Below, in pieces: positions 34,219-45,122 of a DNA stretch of 64,000 nt. Source of the stretch: Lantana camara. Taxonomy: Eukaryota > Streptophyta > Magnoliopsida > Lamiales > Verbenaceae. The stretch spans positions 12,396,001 through 12,460,000 of the forward strand of contig CM074863.1 of NCBI GenBank assembly GCA_037501455.1, written 5' to 3'. The position numbers and the translations under genes were made by a program. Position 1 is the first letter of the stretch, and each line of letters begins with the position of its first letter. Below the pieces are notes generated by a model that ran no database searches, was not told the origin of the DNA, and saw only the letters and a list, made by a program, of their open reading frames with translations.

Positions 34219-34527
34219 AGACTGGTGTTGATACGCTTTGGATGATTGCCTACTTTGGGATCTGATCGAAGACCGTTCAAGGGACTTTTCGCTTGAAGGG
34301 TGTTCGTTCGGCGGTAACTACATCACAAGAAAGTTTCAATTAACGTGAGTTTCTTGATACACCCTACGATACGATACAAACATATTTTAAACTTCCGCTG
34401 CACAACTCTGTTTGTTTTCCAACATAAACATGTTTATGTTGAATTTTTCTCGGCCCGTAAATAAATAAGTAAGAATTTGAATTTTTCTCAATACGTAAAT
34501 AAATAAGTGAGTACTAGTAGATGGAGG

Positions 34528-36220
34528 GGAATGCTTTTTTTTTTAGATATTAATTGATTTTATTGTGCTTAAAATCAGTATATCCTGTTGTCAACCCAGG
34601 ATAAAGTACACAGTATCATTTAAAGGAAAACTGAATCTCTTCTAGCGTTCTTCCTTTGGTTTCAGGAATCCACAGGGCCACAAATACGATGGTAAAAGCT
34701 GATATTGATGCATAAATCAAAAAAGTCCCTCCACTGCTCCATGTTAAGAGTAAGTTAGCTGTCATTGTAACTATGGAAGCTGACAACCAATTGGCTAATG
34801 TTGCAACACTGCCACCAAGACTTTTAATGCTTACTGGAAGAATCTCAGACATTATAACCCACGGTACAGCTCCAAGTCCTATAGAGAAACCAATTACCAG
34901 AAGTAGAAGTCCGGATAGCGACAATAATCCCATGAAACCATGAGTCTTTTCAGAAACATCCTTGAAATAAAATGCAGCTGCAACAAGGAGATTGCTGGCC
35001 GTCATTAGTGAGGTGGACACAATAAGGAGAATTCTTCGACCTGCCCTGTCCACCAACGTTGCTGATATTCCAGTAACAATGACCTGAATTGCACCAATCA
35101 CACAGGTTGCAGACTTACCCGAGGAAATCCCTGCAGAAAGAAATATGCTGCTTGAATAAAATAGTACACCATTGATACCACTTAGTTGTTGGAGCATGAG
35201 TAATCCAATTCCAATCGTCAAAGGATACCAATACCGTTTTCTCTTAAGCTCAGAAAATCGGATAGCAGTTCTTTTGGTTGTTGAACCCACAGATTTCTTA
35301 ATCTCATTTACTTCAACTGAGACATCTGTCTCAAATCCCCGTAAAACTTGCAGAGAAGTTTCAAAATCTTCATTACCCATTTTAGCCAACCAACGAGGAG
35401 ATTCTGGTATGAAAAATAGACAAGGTATAAGGATTGTGCATGGCAATATTCCTAAAACTGCAAGTACTCTCCATGGAACAAAAATTCCCAGCAGATATAC
35501 GAGCAGTATTCCCACTGTAACTGAAAGCTGATTTACAGATCCAAGGCATCCTCTCAGGTTTTGAGGAGCTATCTCTGCTATGTATACAGGCACCGTGTAA
35601 GAAATTATGCCGACTCCAAACCCTTCCAACAACCTTCCCATAAACAAGAATGATGAGTCTTTCGCAAATGAGATTGCTAGCCAGCCAATGATATTGGGAA
35701 TCGCCGCAATCATTAGTGACCCTTTTCGCCCAATATACTCTGCAATCTGCCCACTTGCTATTGCGCCAACCATTGCTCCAACATTTGCTAAGGAGCCAAA
35801 TATCGAAAACTCAGAAATGGTGAGCCCGAGATCATCAATAAGCTCGGATTGCGTTGGGTTAGAGTATCCGCAAGTGAAGCCAAATTGTATGGGGCCAAGT
35901 GCGACAATGAAAACGCAAAGGAATACAGAGATGGACTCGCGCACGACCTGAATCGAGGAGGCCATGATGCTAGATTGCCGAGAACCCATGCCCGAACCCA
36001 TCCCGGCCATCCGATACCAACTTCCCGTGTGCAGTAAGGGCTTGCGAAGCCCATCTTCTGCGGCTTCCGCACTCATTCGCACAGAGTCGTAGGAGCTTGC
36101 CTTCTTAATTTCCGGTTTGTTTGATCTGTAAGAATAAAATGAAGTTTGTGCTGATTAATTTCTTAAAAATTTCAATGGCTTCATACCACCAGGCAATCGT
36201 ACTACTGGAATGCCTTTAAA
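34528..36220 (-). mobile_element. Candidate retrocopy boundary around the ERDL6-like gene
   Basis: Downstream of the gene (minus strand) a CAATAAAATC signal is followed about 12 bp later by A10 (complement of 34535-34544). Next to it GGAATGC (34528-34534) matches GGAATGC at 36207-36213, upstream of the gene. Allowing tail A's, the duplicated site would be AAAGGCATTCC, and the upstream copy is preceded by TTT, as expected for L1 endonuclease cutting. Confidence 0.6.
34616..36082 (-). CDS. ERDL6: ERD6-like sugar transporter, intronless
   Basis: Major-facilitator sugar/proton transporter of the ERD6-like family, whose characterised relatives export glucose from the vacuole. One open frame of 488 aa, closest by eye to Arabidopsis ERDL6 (At1g75220): N-terminal [10 protein letters not shown] at 15-24, TM1 block [22 protein letters not shown] 114-122, [17 protein letters not shown] 226-232, [14 protein letters not shown] 298-311, VDRAGRR 344-350, and [10 protein letters not shown] near the C-terminus. 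Twelve membrane segments are expected. M1 or M3 may be used. Relatives normally have many introns; this copy has none, ends in an AATAAA and an A10 tract, and has a candidate flanking duplication, so it looks like a retrogene. PQNLRGCLG replaces the family GGLG. Confidence 0.92.
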   Translation of the reverse strand: MRMSAEAAEDGLRKPLLHTGSWYRMAGMGSGMGSRQSSIMASSIQVVRESISVFLCVFIVALGPIQFGFTCGYSNPTQSELIDDLGLTISEFSIFGSLANVGAMVGAIASGQIAEYIGRKGSLMIAAIPNIIGWLAISFAKDSSFLFMGRLLEGFGVGIISYTVPVYIAEIAPQNLRGCLGSVNQLSVTVGILLVYLLGIFVPWRVLAVLGILPCTILIPCLFFIPESPRWLAKMGNEDFETSLQVLRGFETDVSVEVNEIKKSVGSTTKRTAIRFSELKRKRYWYPLTIGIGLLMLQQLSGINGVLFYSSSIFLSAGISSGKSATCVIGAIQVIVTGISATLVDRAGRRILLIVSTSLMTASNLLVAAAFYFKDVSEKTHGFMGLLSLSGLLLLVIGFSIGLGAVPWVIMSEILPVSIKSLGGSVATLANWLSASIVTMTANLLLTWSSGGTFLIYASISAFTIVFVALWIPETKGRTLEEIQFSFK

Positions 36221-36890
36221 TCTAGTCAAACAAAACCATTCCGTATTCTTCTCCGTAATTATATACGGTTGGTTTTCATTTCACTTTTTAATTTAGAAGC
36301 TTTTTTCTTAATTATAAAATCACAATTTAAAAATTTTAGTTCAAAAAATATGGTAGGTAATAAAACATTCTTTATTTTGCTGGTTTCCATCGGTTTTATT
36401 AGCACCATCTTTTGTATTGATGGTTGCTTTTTTTTTTTTTTTTGGTTGTTTTGCTTATACTAATTTTTCAACTTGTTTTATTACAAAATCTAATATAATT
36501 TCGTATACTTTTTAACAAAACAGTTTGCTGAGGTTATATATCAAAACAATTGAATGTATAGAATAATTAGTCTGACAGTAATACAGATTGCAATTTTTTT
36601 CCTTTTTATTATATATAAACATATTTAGTTTCCCTATTTACTATAGAAACTTACTTTTTTTATTTTGAATCATATGCGGATTGATGGTAATCATAGGATA
36701 TTTAATGTTTGGACAAACTTTGATGTCACAGGTGACTTGAAATCTCCTAACAGAAAACATAGGTTCAACCTTTTGATTTTTGTCACCCTTATCACTTAAA
36801 TTGCTAAATATGTTATAATTGTCTTTCCTATTGTGATTGCTATTGAAGAAAAGGTAACTCGTGTGATGACAATAGATGAATTTACTAATT
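36221..36890. other. Intergenic, no gene seen
   Basis: AT-rich. 36690-36850 resembles 31670-31850, a shared unclassified repeat containing GACTTTAAA-like and TGTCAC blocks. Confidence 0.4.
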
Positions 36891-36911
36891 AGAATAATAC
36901 CCTTAAATTTT

Positions 36912-37519
36912 TTGAACAAGGTAAAAGTTTCTCTGTCAACTTCGATCCGCCGGTGAAGATCACAGTTTCACCGTCGGATCGACCCAAATCTGTTCTTTAC
37001 TCAATTCTAGTTCGTCCGTCGGGATCCGCTTGTTACTCTCACGGATCTACGGTAAGTTTCTGGCTTCCTTCCAGATCTGGCGAATTCTTCTGTTCACAGA
37101 GGATTTCTTTATCTGTTTTTTTCTTTTTGGTTTGTTCTCTTTCGTTTCTTCCATATGGAAGTTTTATTCCTTCCGTATGGAAGTTTTGTCCCTTCCATTT
37201 GGAAGTTTTGTTTTTTCTTTTCTTGTGTTTTTCCGGAAAATTTTTTGGCCGCGTTATCTGTTGTAGGCCCAGCTATTTGTGCTCAATTTGGAGAAAAAGC
37301 GACTGTGGAACTACAGCCGCATCAAAACGAGATCAACTTGAGAGGACCAATCTTTAAAGAGTCCTTTTCTTTTAGTAAATGTGATGCTAATATAATAGCT
37401 CACAAATCTGTTGGAATTGCGGCTTCGGTCTGCGTTATTGTTGTTTCGTGTATTCTTCTTATTGTTCCTTATGATTTGCTATAATATTCCCCTTTGAGGG
37501 ATTTGGTTGTAAAAAAAAA
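36912..37519 (+). mobile_element. Poly(A) retroposon family R1, copy 1
   Basis: About 610 bp ending in A10, flanked by an exact 21-bp duplication (36891-36911 and 37520-37540; begins AGAATAATAC, ends AAATTTT). The 5' part reads TGTCAACTTCGATCC(G), then a block with GTAAGT at 37052 and TTGTAG at 37261-37266 that looks like an unspliced intron, then GCCCAGCTATTTGTGC. The 3' end is CCCCTTTGAGGGATTTGGTTGT plus A's. A nearly identical sister is at 56402-57040. No reverse transcriptase; probably mobilised by a LINE. Confidence 0.82.
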
Positions 37520-37602
37520 AGAATAATACCCTTAAATTTTAAAATTGTGTATCAATTATAAAAGCTCGGAGTCCAAAAGCAAATACTAAAAACTATTTTA
37601 AA

Positions 37603-37806
37603 TTTTTTTTTTTTGAAAGGAAAGACGAAACGAAACTACAATTAAACAACATCGTCCAACAAACAAGAAATAACGCAATCAGGGAGCACATCGTCCCCAT
37701 TACTACTATCTAAAGCTAGTCACACCAACTTATGTGCAACTTGATTTCCTTTGCGCCTAACAAAATAAAACTCCATCACCAAAAAATTGAAAATATTCCG
37801 ACGAAT
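37603..37806 (-). mobile_element. 5'-truncated LINE 3' end
   Basis: On the minus strand a frame reads DIRRNIFNFLVMEFYFVRRK, GNQVAHKLV, stop, and then runs to a poly(A) tail (T12 at 37603-37614). RRxGNxVAHKL is the RNase H C-terminal signature of plant LINEs. Confidence 0.7.
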
Positions 37807-38721
37807 ATCGGAAATGGAATAATAATAGAAAGATGCGTATCAGAAGACTGAAGTTATGCTATACTCTTTTATGTTTATTTATGTTTGCTAGTATATTGTA
37901 TAGTTAAGCATGTATTTATATTTTATTACCTTAGTTTATTAATGTTTTTCTATGATGCACTAATACTTCTAAAAATATCATTTTGCCGTGTCGTGTCATG
38001 TCGTGTCGTGTCGGACACCGTGTCCAATACTCCTTACATGGAAAATTCAAGAAAAAATCCGTATCGCCGTATCCATATCGTGTCGTGTCCGTATCCGTGC
38101 ATCATAGATGTTTTTCACATAAAAATCTATTTGAACAAACCATCTTCCATCGTTTGAATAAAGGGTTTGAAAAAATGAAAAGAATCTAAAGATAACTTTC
38201 ATTTATGGGGCCTATTAATTGGGACTTGTGTCTGAGATTAGCCTAGTTAAGGAGCCTATCTCCGAGGCCCAAAAATTTATTCATAGGACAATAATTTGGC
38301 CGCAAAAGAACTCGAGTCTCCAAGCATCCCATACTATTCATTTTTTTTGGTCCGCAGCATCCCATACTTTTCAGAGCTCCTCATTTCATATCTATTGTTC
38401 CTGTCATTACAAAGCTAAATAAATCGATTAATAATATCTAAAACGTCAATTTACATTATATTAACTTATATAAACGCTAACTTGTAAATTTAAAATTATA
38501 ATAACTTCTTAATTATCACTTTCAAGTAAAATGAATATCTTTATGATTTTTGTTCAGATCTTTATAACCTTAAAAGAAATGTATATTAATTAAAGTGCAC
38601 AGCCTAGGAAATTTTTTTGTACAGATTATTTTCGCTTTTCCTTTTTTTTTTTTTTTTTTTTTTTTCTTATAGCCGGTTTTCTTGGAGGCGTTTGGAAGAC
38701 ATGGAGGACTCACCCTCACTC
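37807..38721. other. Intergenic, no gene seen
   Basis: Contains a short GTGTCGTGTC tandem repeat near 37985-38020 and again at 38078-38095, and a T24 run near 38641-38665. No gene is supported. Confidence 0.4.
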
Positions 38722-39406
38722 TTCCAATTTTGGAATAAACTCAAAAGGGATATTTTGTCTATAGATGGTCAGAATCTGGGGAACCTGAACTGTATATCTG
38801 CAATTTTATTTTGTTTTACTCCGTTTAATAACTGAAGCCTGAAGGCAGAACATAGCTAATATAACAATTTTCCGAAAAATGGACAATTATTTGCAGGGGT
38901 CAAACAGCAGATACTTGGCAGTTTCCTCAGTAGGTTTGCAGTTTGGCTTTTGGCATTTCTAGCTAAAAATAAATTTTTATTTTACGAAGAAGAAATTATG
39001 TGCCTTCAACATATGTTTTTCATTGAACCATTATGATGCAAGTACATATTCTGAAATACAAACATTTATGGCAGTCTACACATAGTACAAGGTTTTTCTT
39101 TCCTTTTTTTTTTTTTTTTGAAAATAGTACAAGTGAGAAGGCGTAGTCTGAGAATCAAATGAAGCAGAACAAAGGTATGTCAAGGTTAAGATTCAAAAAG
39201 CCCCCAAGTTGACTATTATATAGAGCAAGGCAAAACCTTAACTATGTAGTATGAATCCAAATATATGCATGCTGGAAAGAAGAAGATGGTGCAAGTTCAA
39301 TCCAAACAAATGTATCTTCAAGAAATTTAACATAGGAAAACGTCTTCACTGTCAATCAAAAACTGGTCTGACAAACAAGTAAACCAATAACCTTATGGAG
39401 AATTCT

Positions 39407-42400
39407 TCAAGCGAGGTACCGATATAATCTTCTATCTGCACTATCCCTCTCCAAGAAATCTCTCTCAATAAGGGATTCAATCCGCTTCTCAATCACCCCA
39501 GGATTAGCAAGAAACCGAGACTGCAATTGCTTAGTCACTTCAGCAATAATATTATTATGATCCAAAACCCTCCTTGATTTCATAATCCTAACTATTGCAG
39601 CTTCAATCTGGGGCTTTCTACCTTCCTCCACCCTCTGTCTCGTCTCTTGCTTTTCAGGCTCAGATTCCTTTTGTGCCACAACAGTACCAATTTTAACCTT
39701 ACGAAGTTTGCTGGTAAACTTGTCATTGACAGAAAAAGAATCATCCTCTACAATATCCTTACTCGTAGGTTCTTTCTGAAGCACGTTTTTCCCCTTCACA
39801 CAAGCTAAGGACTGCAGACACCGTTTTAAATCAGAAGAGGGAATTTCAGTTGCCTGCTCAATTTCTCTATAGCTAAGAGAATCAGCACTGTTAAACAACA
39901 TTAGAACACACATTTGATAAGCTGAAACATTGAGCTCATATTTCTGGCCATTTCCAAAGGTGGCTCTTAGATCAGCAGTTCCCACATTTGTTTGCCAGGA
40001 TAACCTCCTACCAGTATGCGTCCCAAGATAATATGATCTGAATTTCTCACAAAGAACTGATATTTCAGCAGGCAGATTGCAAGTGATGCTCGATCGAGTA
40101 GGCCAAGATCCAGTAGTAAAAACCTGGACAACTAATGTGGGCCCGTTTTCCAAGTCAGCATTATGGGCAGCATAGAATCCTTGCATGGTGTCCTGAGATG
40201 TCTTCATGTCCATAAACATGCCTTCTAATTTTGAAGTAAATTGGTGCCCACATTCTGTCTTCAACTTGACTATCAAACTTCTCTCAGCATCGTCAGAGAC
40301 CGTTTTCCCTGATAAGAGCCGTTTTGCCAAATGTTGTTTGTAGTATTTCTCAAAAACATCTTTCTCCTGGAGGTAACGGAATAGCATCATCACCTTATCA
40401 AGAATGGTCTCGATATCCTCTTCTTTAACTCCCTTCAGTCCTTTGTGCAGTTTATCATCCACAAACAGAGATATATACTCAGGAGAACGAGGATTCAAAT
40501 TGATAAAATATTCAAAAGAAGAATTCAAGGCATTCTGCAATGCCTTGTCATTGCCGAATGCTGAGCTTATGATCTTATCATATTTATCCCTTTCCTCAAG
40601 AAGGGACTCCACAAACTCAACTTGATTATTTGATTTATCGGGATCAGTAACAAGTTGTTGGACTGTGTCTCTGATGTGGGACGTCATTACCTCTCGAATT
40701 GTAGAGAGGCAATTAGGAAACTGTTTGAATAAACTGTACATTCTTTCCAAATCTTCAAACATATCACCACAATGCTTCTTTACTAAGCCTGACTTCTCCA
40801 TATGAACTGATCTAAACAGGTGGTTAGCTATCATCTCGTTCTCTAACACATTAGTTATTTTTGTTTCCGTTTTTGCATCCAAGTAATGCGACACTCTCTC
40901 TATCTCTTCCTTCAGACGCCTTTCAGCTTTCTTGACATAGTCCCCACAATCACTGCACTCGATAAATTTCTGAGATTCTGCTCTATAGAAATCAGCTGAA
41001 ATTTCAAGAAACGGTTTTTCAAAATCTTCTTGATAGACCAAAGGTCCCAAATCCATCAGCATTTTGATTATATTTTTCATCAGCCCTCTGTTAATAACTT
41101 CACCAGTGCGTTCCTTATGTATAAGTTCAAGAAGTGTGTGGAGAAGCCGTGGCTGGATTTTACTAGAGTGAATTACATTGTCCCTCCAAAGATTCAGGCC
41201 AAGCTCGTGAATAGGGGTTTTATTGGTGCTTGGGATGAAAGTTCTGTCCATGTATCTGAGTATGTCCCGGATCATGTGAAGTGCTTTATTATGATCAGTC
41301 CATTTCATATTAAGCTCCTCCAGAAAAGAAGCACCATGAGCATCCTCTATACATTTGGACATCGTTTGAAGATGGAAGGTCATTGTTGTAACAAGGCCTG
41401 TATAAAGCTTCTCCCCAAATTTATGTAGTACCATATTGTATGCATTTCTGGATGAACGGGGAAGTTCAAATCATAGACATTATTCTTTACAGTACCATAT
41501 TGTATGCATTACTGGATATTTGTGTATAATATTTTCTCTTCGGCTTAAAGATTGCTAAGACTTGAAAGCTAGAAACTTGAACAGAGCAAAATATTTAGGC
41601 AAACATACCACTATAATTGCTATGTAAGCACTGGAATATAACAGATATTAAATACACTAATTAACCGCAGCAAACTCTTTCAAAATGATTGAGAGAAGCG
41701 TTTTGAGAACCCTATGATCATACATAGGGAATGAGTTTTTTTACATATTTCACCCCTGTGTTAGTCCTAATTAATACAAAAAACCCTGTGATATGAAAAT
41801 TGACATGTAAAACCCTGTGTTTCAAAATATTTGAATAGCAAACCCTGAAATTTTCTAGTATTCAACACGCGCTTTTAGCGCGACCAGAAGAATAACTTTA
41901 TCTATTTATTGGATGCGAGATGACTAATTTATCCTTTTATATTGTGATATGCATCTCATATCTCGTTGTATTGTTCAATACTTTTTTATACGCACCAAGA
42001 CTCCCGTCTAAAATAAAAATTGCATAAAGAACCCTATAAATAGAAAAAAAAATTGTCACCAATAAATAAACAATAGACATTGGAAAATGAAACTCGAAAT
42101 TTATGTTTAATTTGTGAGGGTAAAATATTGATGTTATATTTAAATTAGGGAGAATTACATCCAACTACCCTCAGTTTAGACCTAATTACAACTCAATCCC
42201 TATTCTTTTAAATATTACATTGTAGTCCCTAACCCTTGTTAATTTGTTAATTTTTGTATACTTTTAGGGACGATTTTACATTTTTGATCATACATTATAT
42301 GTAACACTCACAAAACCTTCAGGGACATAAGTGTACTTTTACAAAATTCGTTAATGGACCTCACGCAAAACAAGAAATATAGGGACTACAATGTAATATT

Positions 42401-43074
42401 TAAAAGAATAGGGATCGGGTTGTAATTAGACTTAAATTAAGGATAGTTGGATGTAATTCTCCCTTTAAATTATAATAATATCATCTATAGGGGCAGTATG
42501 CAAATATATTTAGAATACAGAGCTTTTTTTACCCATTTCACCTAACACATGGTGTATGGTGTAAATAACTCTTTCAAGGATATGTAAATAAGTACATCAA
42601 ATATATGTAAACAATAAGTATTGGCATCCACCTTCAAGAAAACTTTCAAGGAACTAAATAACATCTCATATAGGAAAGAAACATCAGATAAGTGGAAAAT
42701 TTATACTACCAGATACAGATAATTCTGGTACAAGAACAACACACGAATTTCAGCTAAAAATGAGTAGTTAGCATTTGGATCGACTCAGCCATTTCAAGTA
42801 AGATATATACATATCCTAGCCCTAGTTGAACTAGTATTATCACATTCCAGCAAATAATCTCACCAGCAAAGATAGAAAACCAAACAAAACAGAAGGAACT
42901 GCAACAAAACCTGTATAATTCTTCAAAGTTGAGGCCCCTGGCGTTGTGATCATATATCTCATGAATTGCGTGCTCCAAAATCTTCCAAGTCTTCTCTGCA
43001 TACTTGGGATCCACCACCACCTTATGCTTAAACGCCTCAAACTGAAAATTCCTCTTTTCCTGCCCGCTATTCAT
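39407..43074 (-). CDS. CUL3: Cullin-3, tandem copy A (divergent)
   Basis: Scaffold of CUL3-BTB E3 ubiquitin ligases. Two exons: 43074-42911 (55 codons, ends FEELYR) and 41447-39407, GT-AG, joining ELYR to NAYNMVLHKFGEKLY; 734 aa, the normal length. The cullin repeats, cullin homology domain (LFRYLQEKDVFEKYYKQHLA, KRLLSGKTVSDDAERSLIVK) and C-terminal neddylation site IVRIMK (Lys about 678) are kept, ending LYRYLA. Yet at many sites where copy B agrees with Arabidopsis, copy A differs: GHQFTSKLEGMFMDM for GYQF...FTDM, VQVFTTG for VQVLTTG, NVGTAD for NMGTAD, KHCGDMFED for MLLDDKFED, FEELYR preceded by GLN for GLS. The intron holds a MULE-type insertion and a duplicated splice acceptor (41491-41516). 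Possibly under relaxed constraint. Confidence 0.9.
41740..42545. mobile_element. Degenerate MULE-like insertion in CUL3-A intron
   Basis: Absent from the aligned CUL3-B intron, where flanking sequence is continuous. The left part repeats AAAACCCTGTG blocks like those at the ends of the MULE at 19579-24878; the right end read inwards is also TGTTAG...AAAAA...CTGT-like. It is itself split by the MITE at 42148-42463. Edges are approximate. Confidence 0.5.
42148..42463. mobile_element. Mutator-like MITE, 316 bp, nested
   Basis: Inverted repeats of about 90 bp: both ends read inwards GGGAGAATTACATCCAACTA, then CCCTATTCTTTTAAATATTA and CATTGTAGTCCCTA. Exact 9-bp target duplication TTTAAATTA at 42139-42147 and 42464-42472. 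No coding capacity. Confidence 0.93.
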
Positions 43075-43230
43075 CCTTTATCAAGTAAAAACCAACCGGA
43101 AATCAACTCCCGAAATCCGATTGATAAGTCACTTGACGAAAAATGAGGTTTTTCTGTCTGATTTTGATGAACCCAGTCCCAGACTCCCAGTGGATTGTTA
43201 GAGAGAAAATGAAGGGGAAATAACTTCTTC

Positions 43231-43582
43231 CCTCAAGGCTCAAATTGTTTTTTTTAACTATTTGTCAAAGTCATTGTAAGTTAGGCTCTATTCCAAAGTT
43301 ATTAGTATAATATTAATTATTAAATTATACTACTTAATGATATTTATATATTACATCAAGCACCGTATCTACAAAGCAAACCTCAACTTTAGTGGAAATG
43401 AAAAGTATTCTATTGCTGTCATATGGATGGTTTAAAATACAAAGAAAATGAATAAAGTTTTACTACAAAGTTAAAAGATTCGGGCATATAATATTGAGTG
43501 CTTAGAGAATAATTATTACTTAATTAGTGTGATTAAAGCAAAAACCATGATGCATGACTAAAGTTATGTTTGTCCATTCCGT
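43231..43582. other. Intergenic, partly homologous to the CUL3-B upstream region
   Basis: 43330-43400 resembles 51905-51985 (ACATCAAGCACCGTATCTAC block), showing the duplication extends past the CUL3 start. No gene. Confidence 0.45.
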
Positions 43583-44690
43583 TTCTGTTAGGCCGAAGGC
43601 TGCAAATATATATCGATCGGATCAAGTTCGATCAGAAGCACACTTACTAAGACCAAACAAGAATGCTTAGAAAGCAAGCTGCTCCGATATTTTTTGGACA
43701 TAAGACTTCAATTTGTGTTCGATCATGCATGCTTGCAAAAGATTCATGTCAAGTCCTTTGTTTCCCTTTTACAGAAACATTGCCTGGTTCTTTAGATAAA
43801 TTCCTGTTAGAAACATTAGCCTTAATTGCGTTATGGATAGAACGGCTTTGAGTTAGGGGTTAGTTACATATCGATGTCAAGAGAGCATAAAAAATTATAA
43901 TTTGAATTCTTTTAGTTAAAAAATTATATTTATACTCTCTTATAAATTTAATAATTACGCTATACACTCAACTTTTAGGATTTCGTTTTAAAACAGGATA
44001 TTTTTCAAAAAAATGTCAATTTTGTAGAATGTTTTATGAATTTTATGAATTATTCCTTTTTCCTTTTTTTGTTATTTTGGCGCTACTCTCTCATGGAGGC
44101 AATCATTTTTGGTTTTGCGCCAAGTGTCCAGGGTTGATGACCCAATTGCATGGCGTTTTAACCTTATTTCCTTCACTATAATAATATAATAAATTACAAT
44201 TATAATAATTATTATTACTACTATTGTTGTCGTTGTTATAATTCATGAATATTATTCATGTTTATTGAAATTTTCATTTTCACGGTAAGTTGAGCTGCAA
44301 TGTTAAATGAAGTAATGTGTGGGTAAGAAAATTAATTAAAGATGTTGCTTTAGTTCGATAATTCTTTATTTGTAATTCATATTGGATTCCTGAAAATTAT
44401 TCCCAATCTTTTATTTTAATTTTTATGTTTAGGCATCGGCATTCGATGATATTTTCTTTTTGGTGAAAGATAAAAATATTATTTAAGAAGAAATACGTAC
44501 AAATTACAAGGGGTATATCCTGGATTGGTCCTATCCAAAACTATGCAAGGCCCATGTTGCACCGATATTTTTTTTAAGGATGGGACTAGGCCCGTGCCAT
44601 ATCCGGCCCATCTTAAAAGACTTGAGAAAATAAGATGGGCTTAATGTTAAATACAATATGGCTTTATTGATTCAATATATTTCGATTTCA
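43583..44690 (-). pseudogene. ORC6 paralogue remnant: intron 8 and upstream region
   Basis: 43583-43850 matches ORC6 12232-12481 (start of exon 9 and intron 8, including ACAGAAACATTGCC(T)TGTTCTTTAG). 44070-44690 matches ORC6 upstream DNA 14210-14690, including the E2F-like motif TTTTGGCGC (44075-44083). Exons 1-8 are missing between them. The missing exon 7-8 piece corresponds to the fragment at 18966-19325. The exon 9 start has a stop in frame. Confidence 0.8.
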
Positions 44691-45122
44691 GTGGTTTTAT
44701 CACCAAAGTTATGGAATTATTCCATTATCAGATTAAACTATGAATAAGAGAAGGCAAATCATAGTTCGTAAATGTGTATACTTAACAAATTATATAACAC
44801 ACATATTTTAACATTTTTAGTGATGATCTTTTATTCTTATATACCCTCAAGTGATCGTTAAAAATATAATGTACGAATATGAAGGGGACTTTGATAGCAC
44901 ATAATCTAGCTAGGAATGTCTCTGTTTGTCAAGAAAGGGACTTTGATATCCCTGATTACGCTTCGACTTTTGTAATATCGGACGCTTCTTATTAAGCAAT
45001 AATATTAGTTCTTGCTTCAAAAAAAAAAAGTTCAGGTAATACTTGGGCGAAGAATGTCAAAAGGAAAGGTATAATTTTTCAACAAGATCAAGGATTTCAC
45101 ATTAAAGTCAAAACAGTGCATG
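44691..45122. other. Intergenic with a LINE 3' end
   Basis: At 44893-44995 a plus-strand frame reads AHNLARNVSVCQERDFDIPD, YASTFVISDASY, stop; an A11 tail follows at 45020-45030. This is the RNase H end of a 5'-truncated plant LINE. Nothing else is seen. Confidence 0.6.

Larger units (their letters stand above)
32375..34424 (+). mobile_element. Solo LTR, 2,050 bp
   Basis: Starts TGTTAGGAAT and ends TTTTCCAACA (imperfect terminal inverted repeat, TG...CA), with an exact 5-bp target duplication TAAAC at 32370-32374 and 34425-34429. No internal gag-pol, so a solo LTR. Seven CACGTG boxes cluster at 33552-33675, and a 28-29 bp unit (CTAGCATTCTCACTC...GATCGTGTT) is repeated three times at 34132-34218. 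The superfamily is uncertain; the ending resembles Ty1/copia LTRs. Confidence 0.88.
38722..43230 (-). repeat. Segmental duplication unit A (CUL3-A)
   Basis: Matches unit B (46462-51370) in the 3' flank, both exons, part of the intron and the 5' flank, in the same orientation. The shared 3' flank begins near the block TATTTTGTCTATAGATGGTC. Confidence 0.85.

Noticed and set aside
35172..35951. Two plus-strand frames of 114-119 codons
   Set aside because: They are antisense shadows of the sugar-transporter gene.
36953..37484. Overlapping plus-strand frames (up to 134 codons) also present at 56482-56885
   Set aside because: They lie inside retroposon R1, run through its intron-like segment, and differ between the two copies by frame-changing indels.
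37981..38110. GTGTCGTGTC repeats considered as a functional satellite
   Set aside because: Too few and irregular; simple local slippage explains it.
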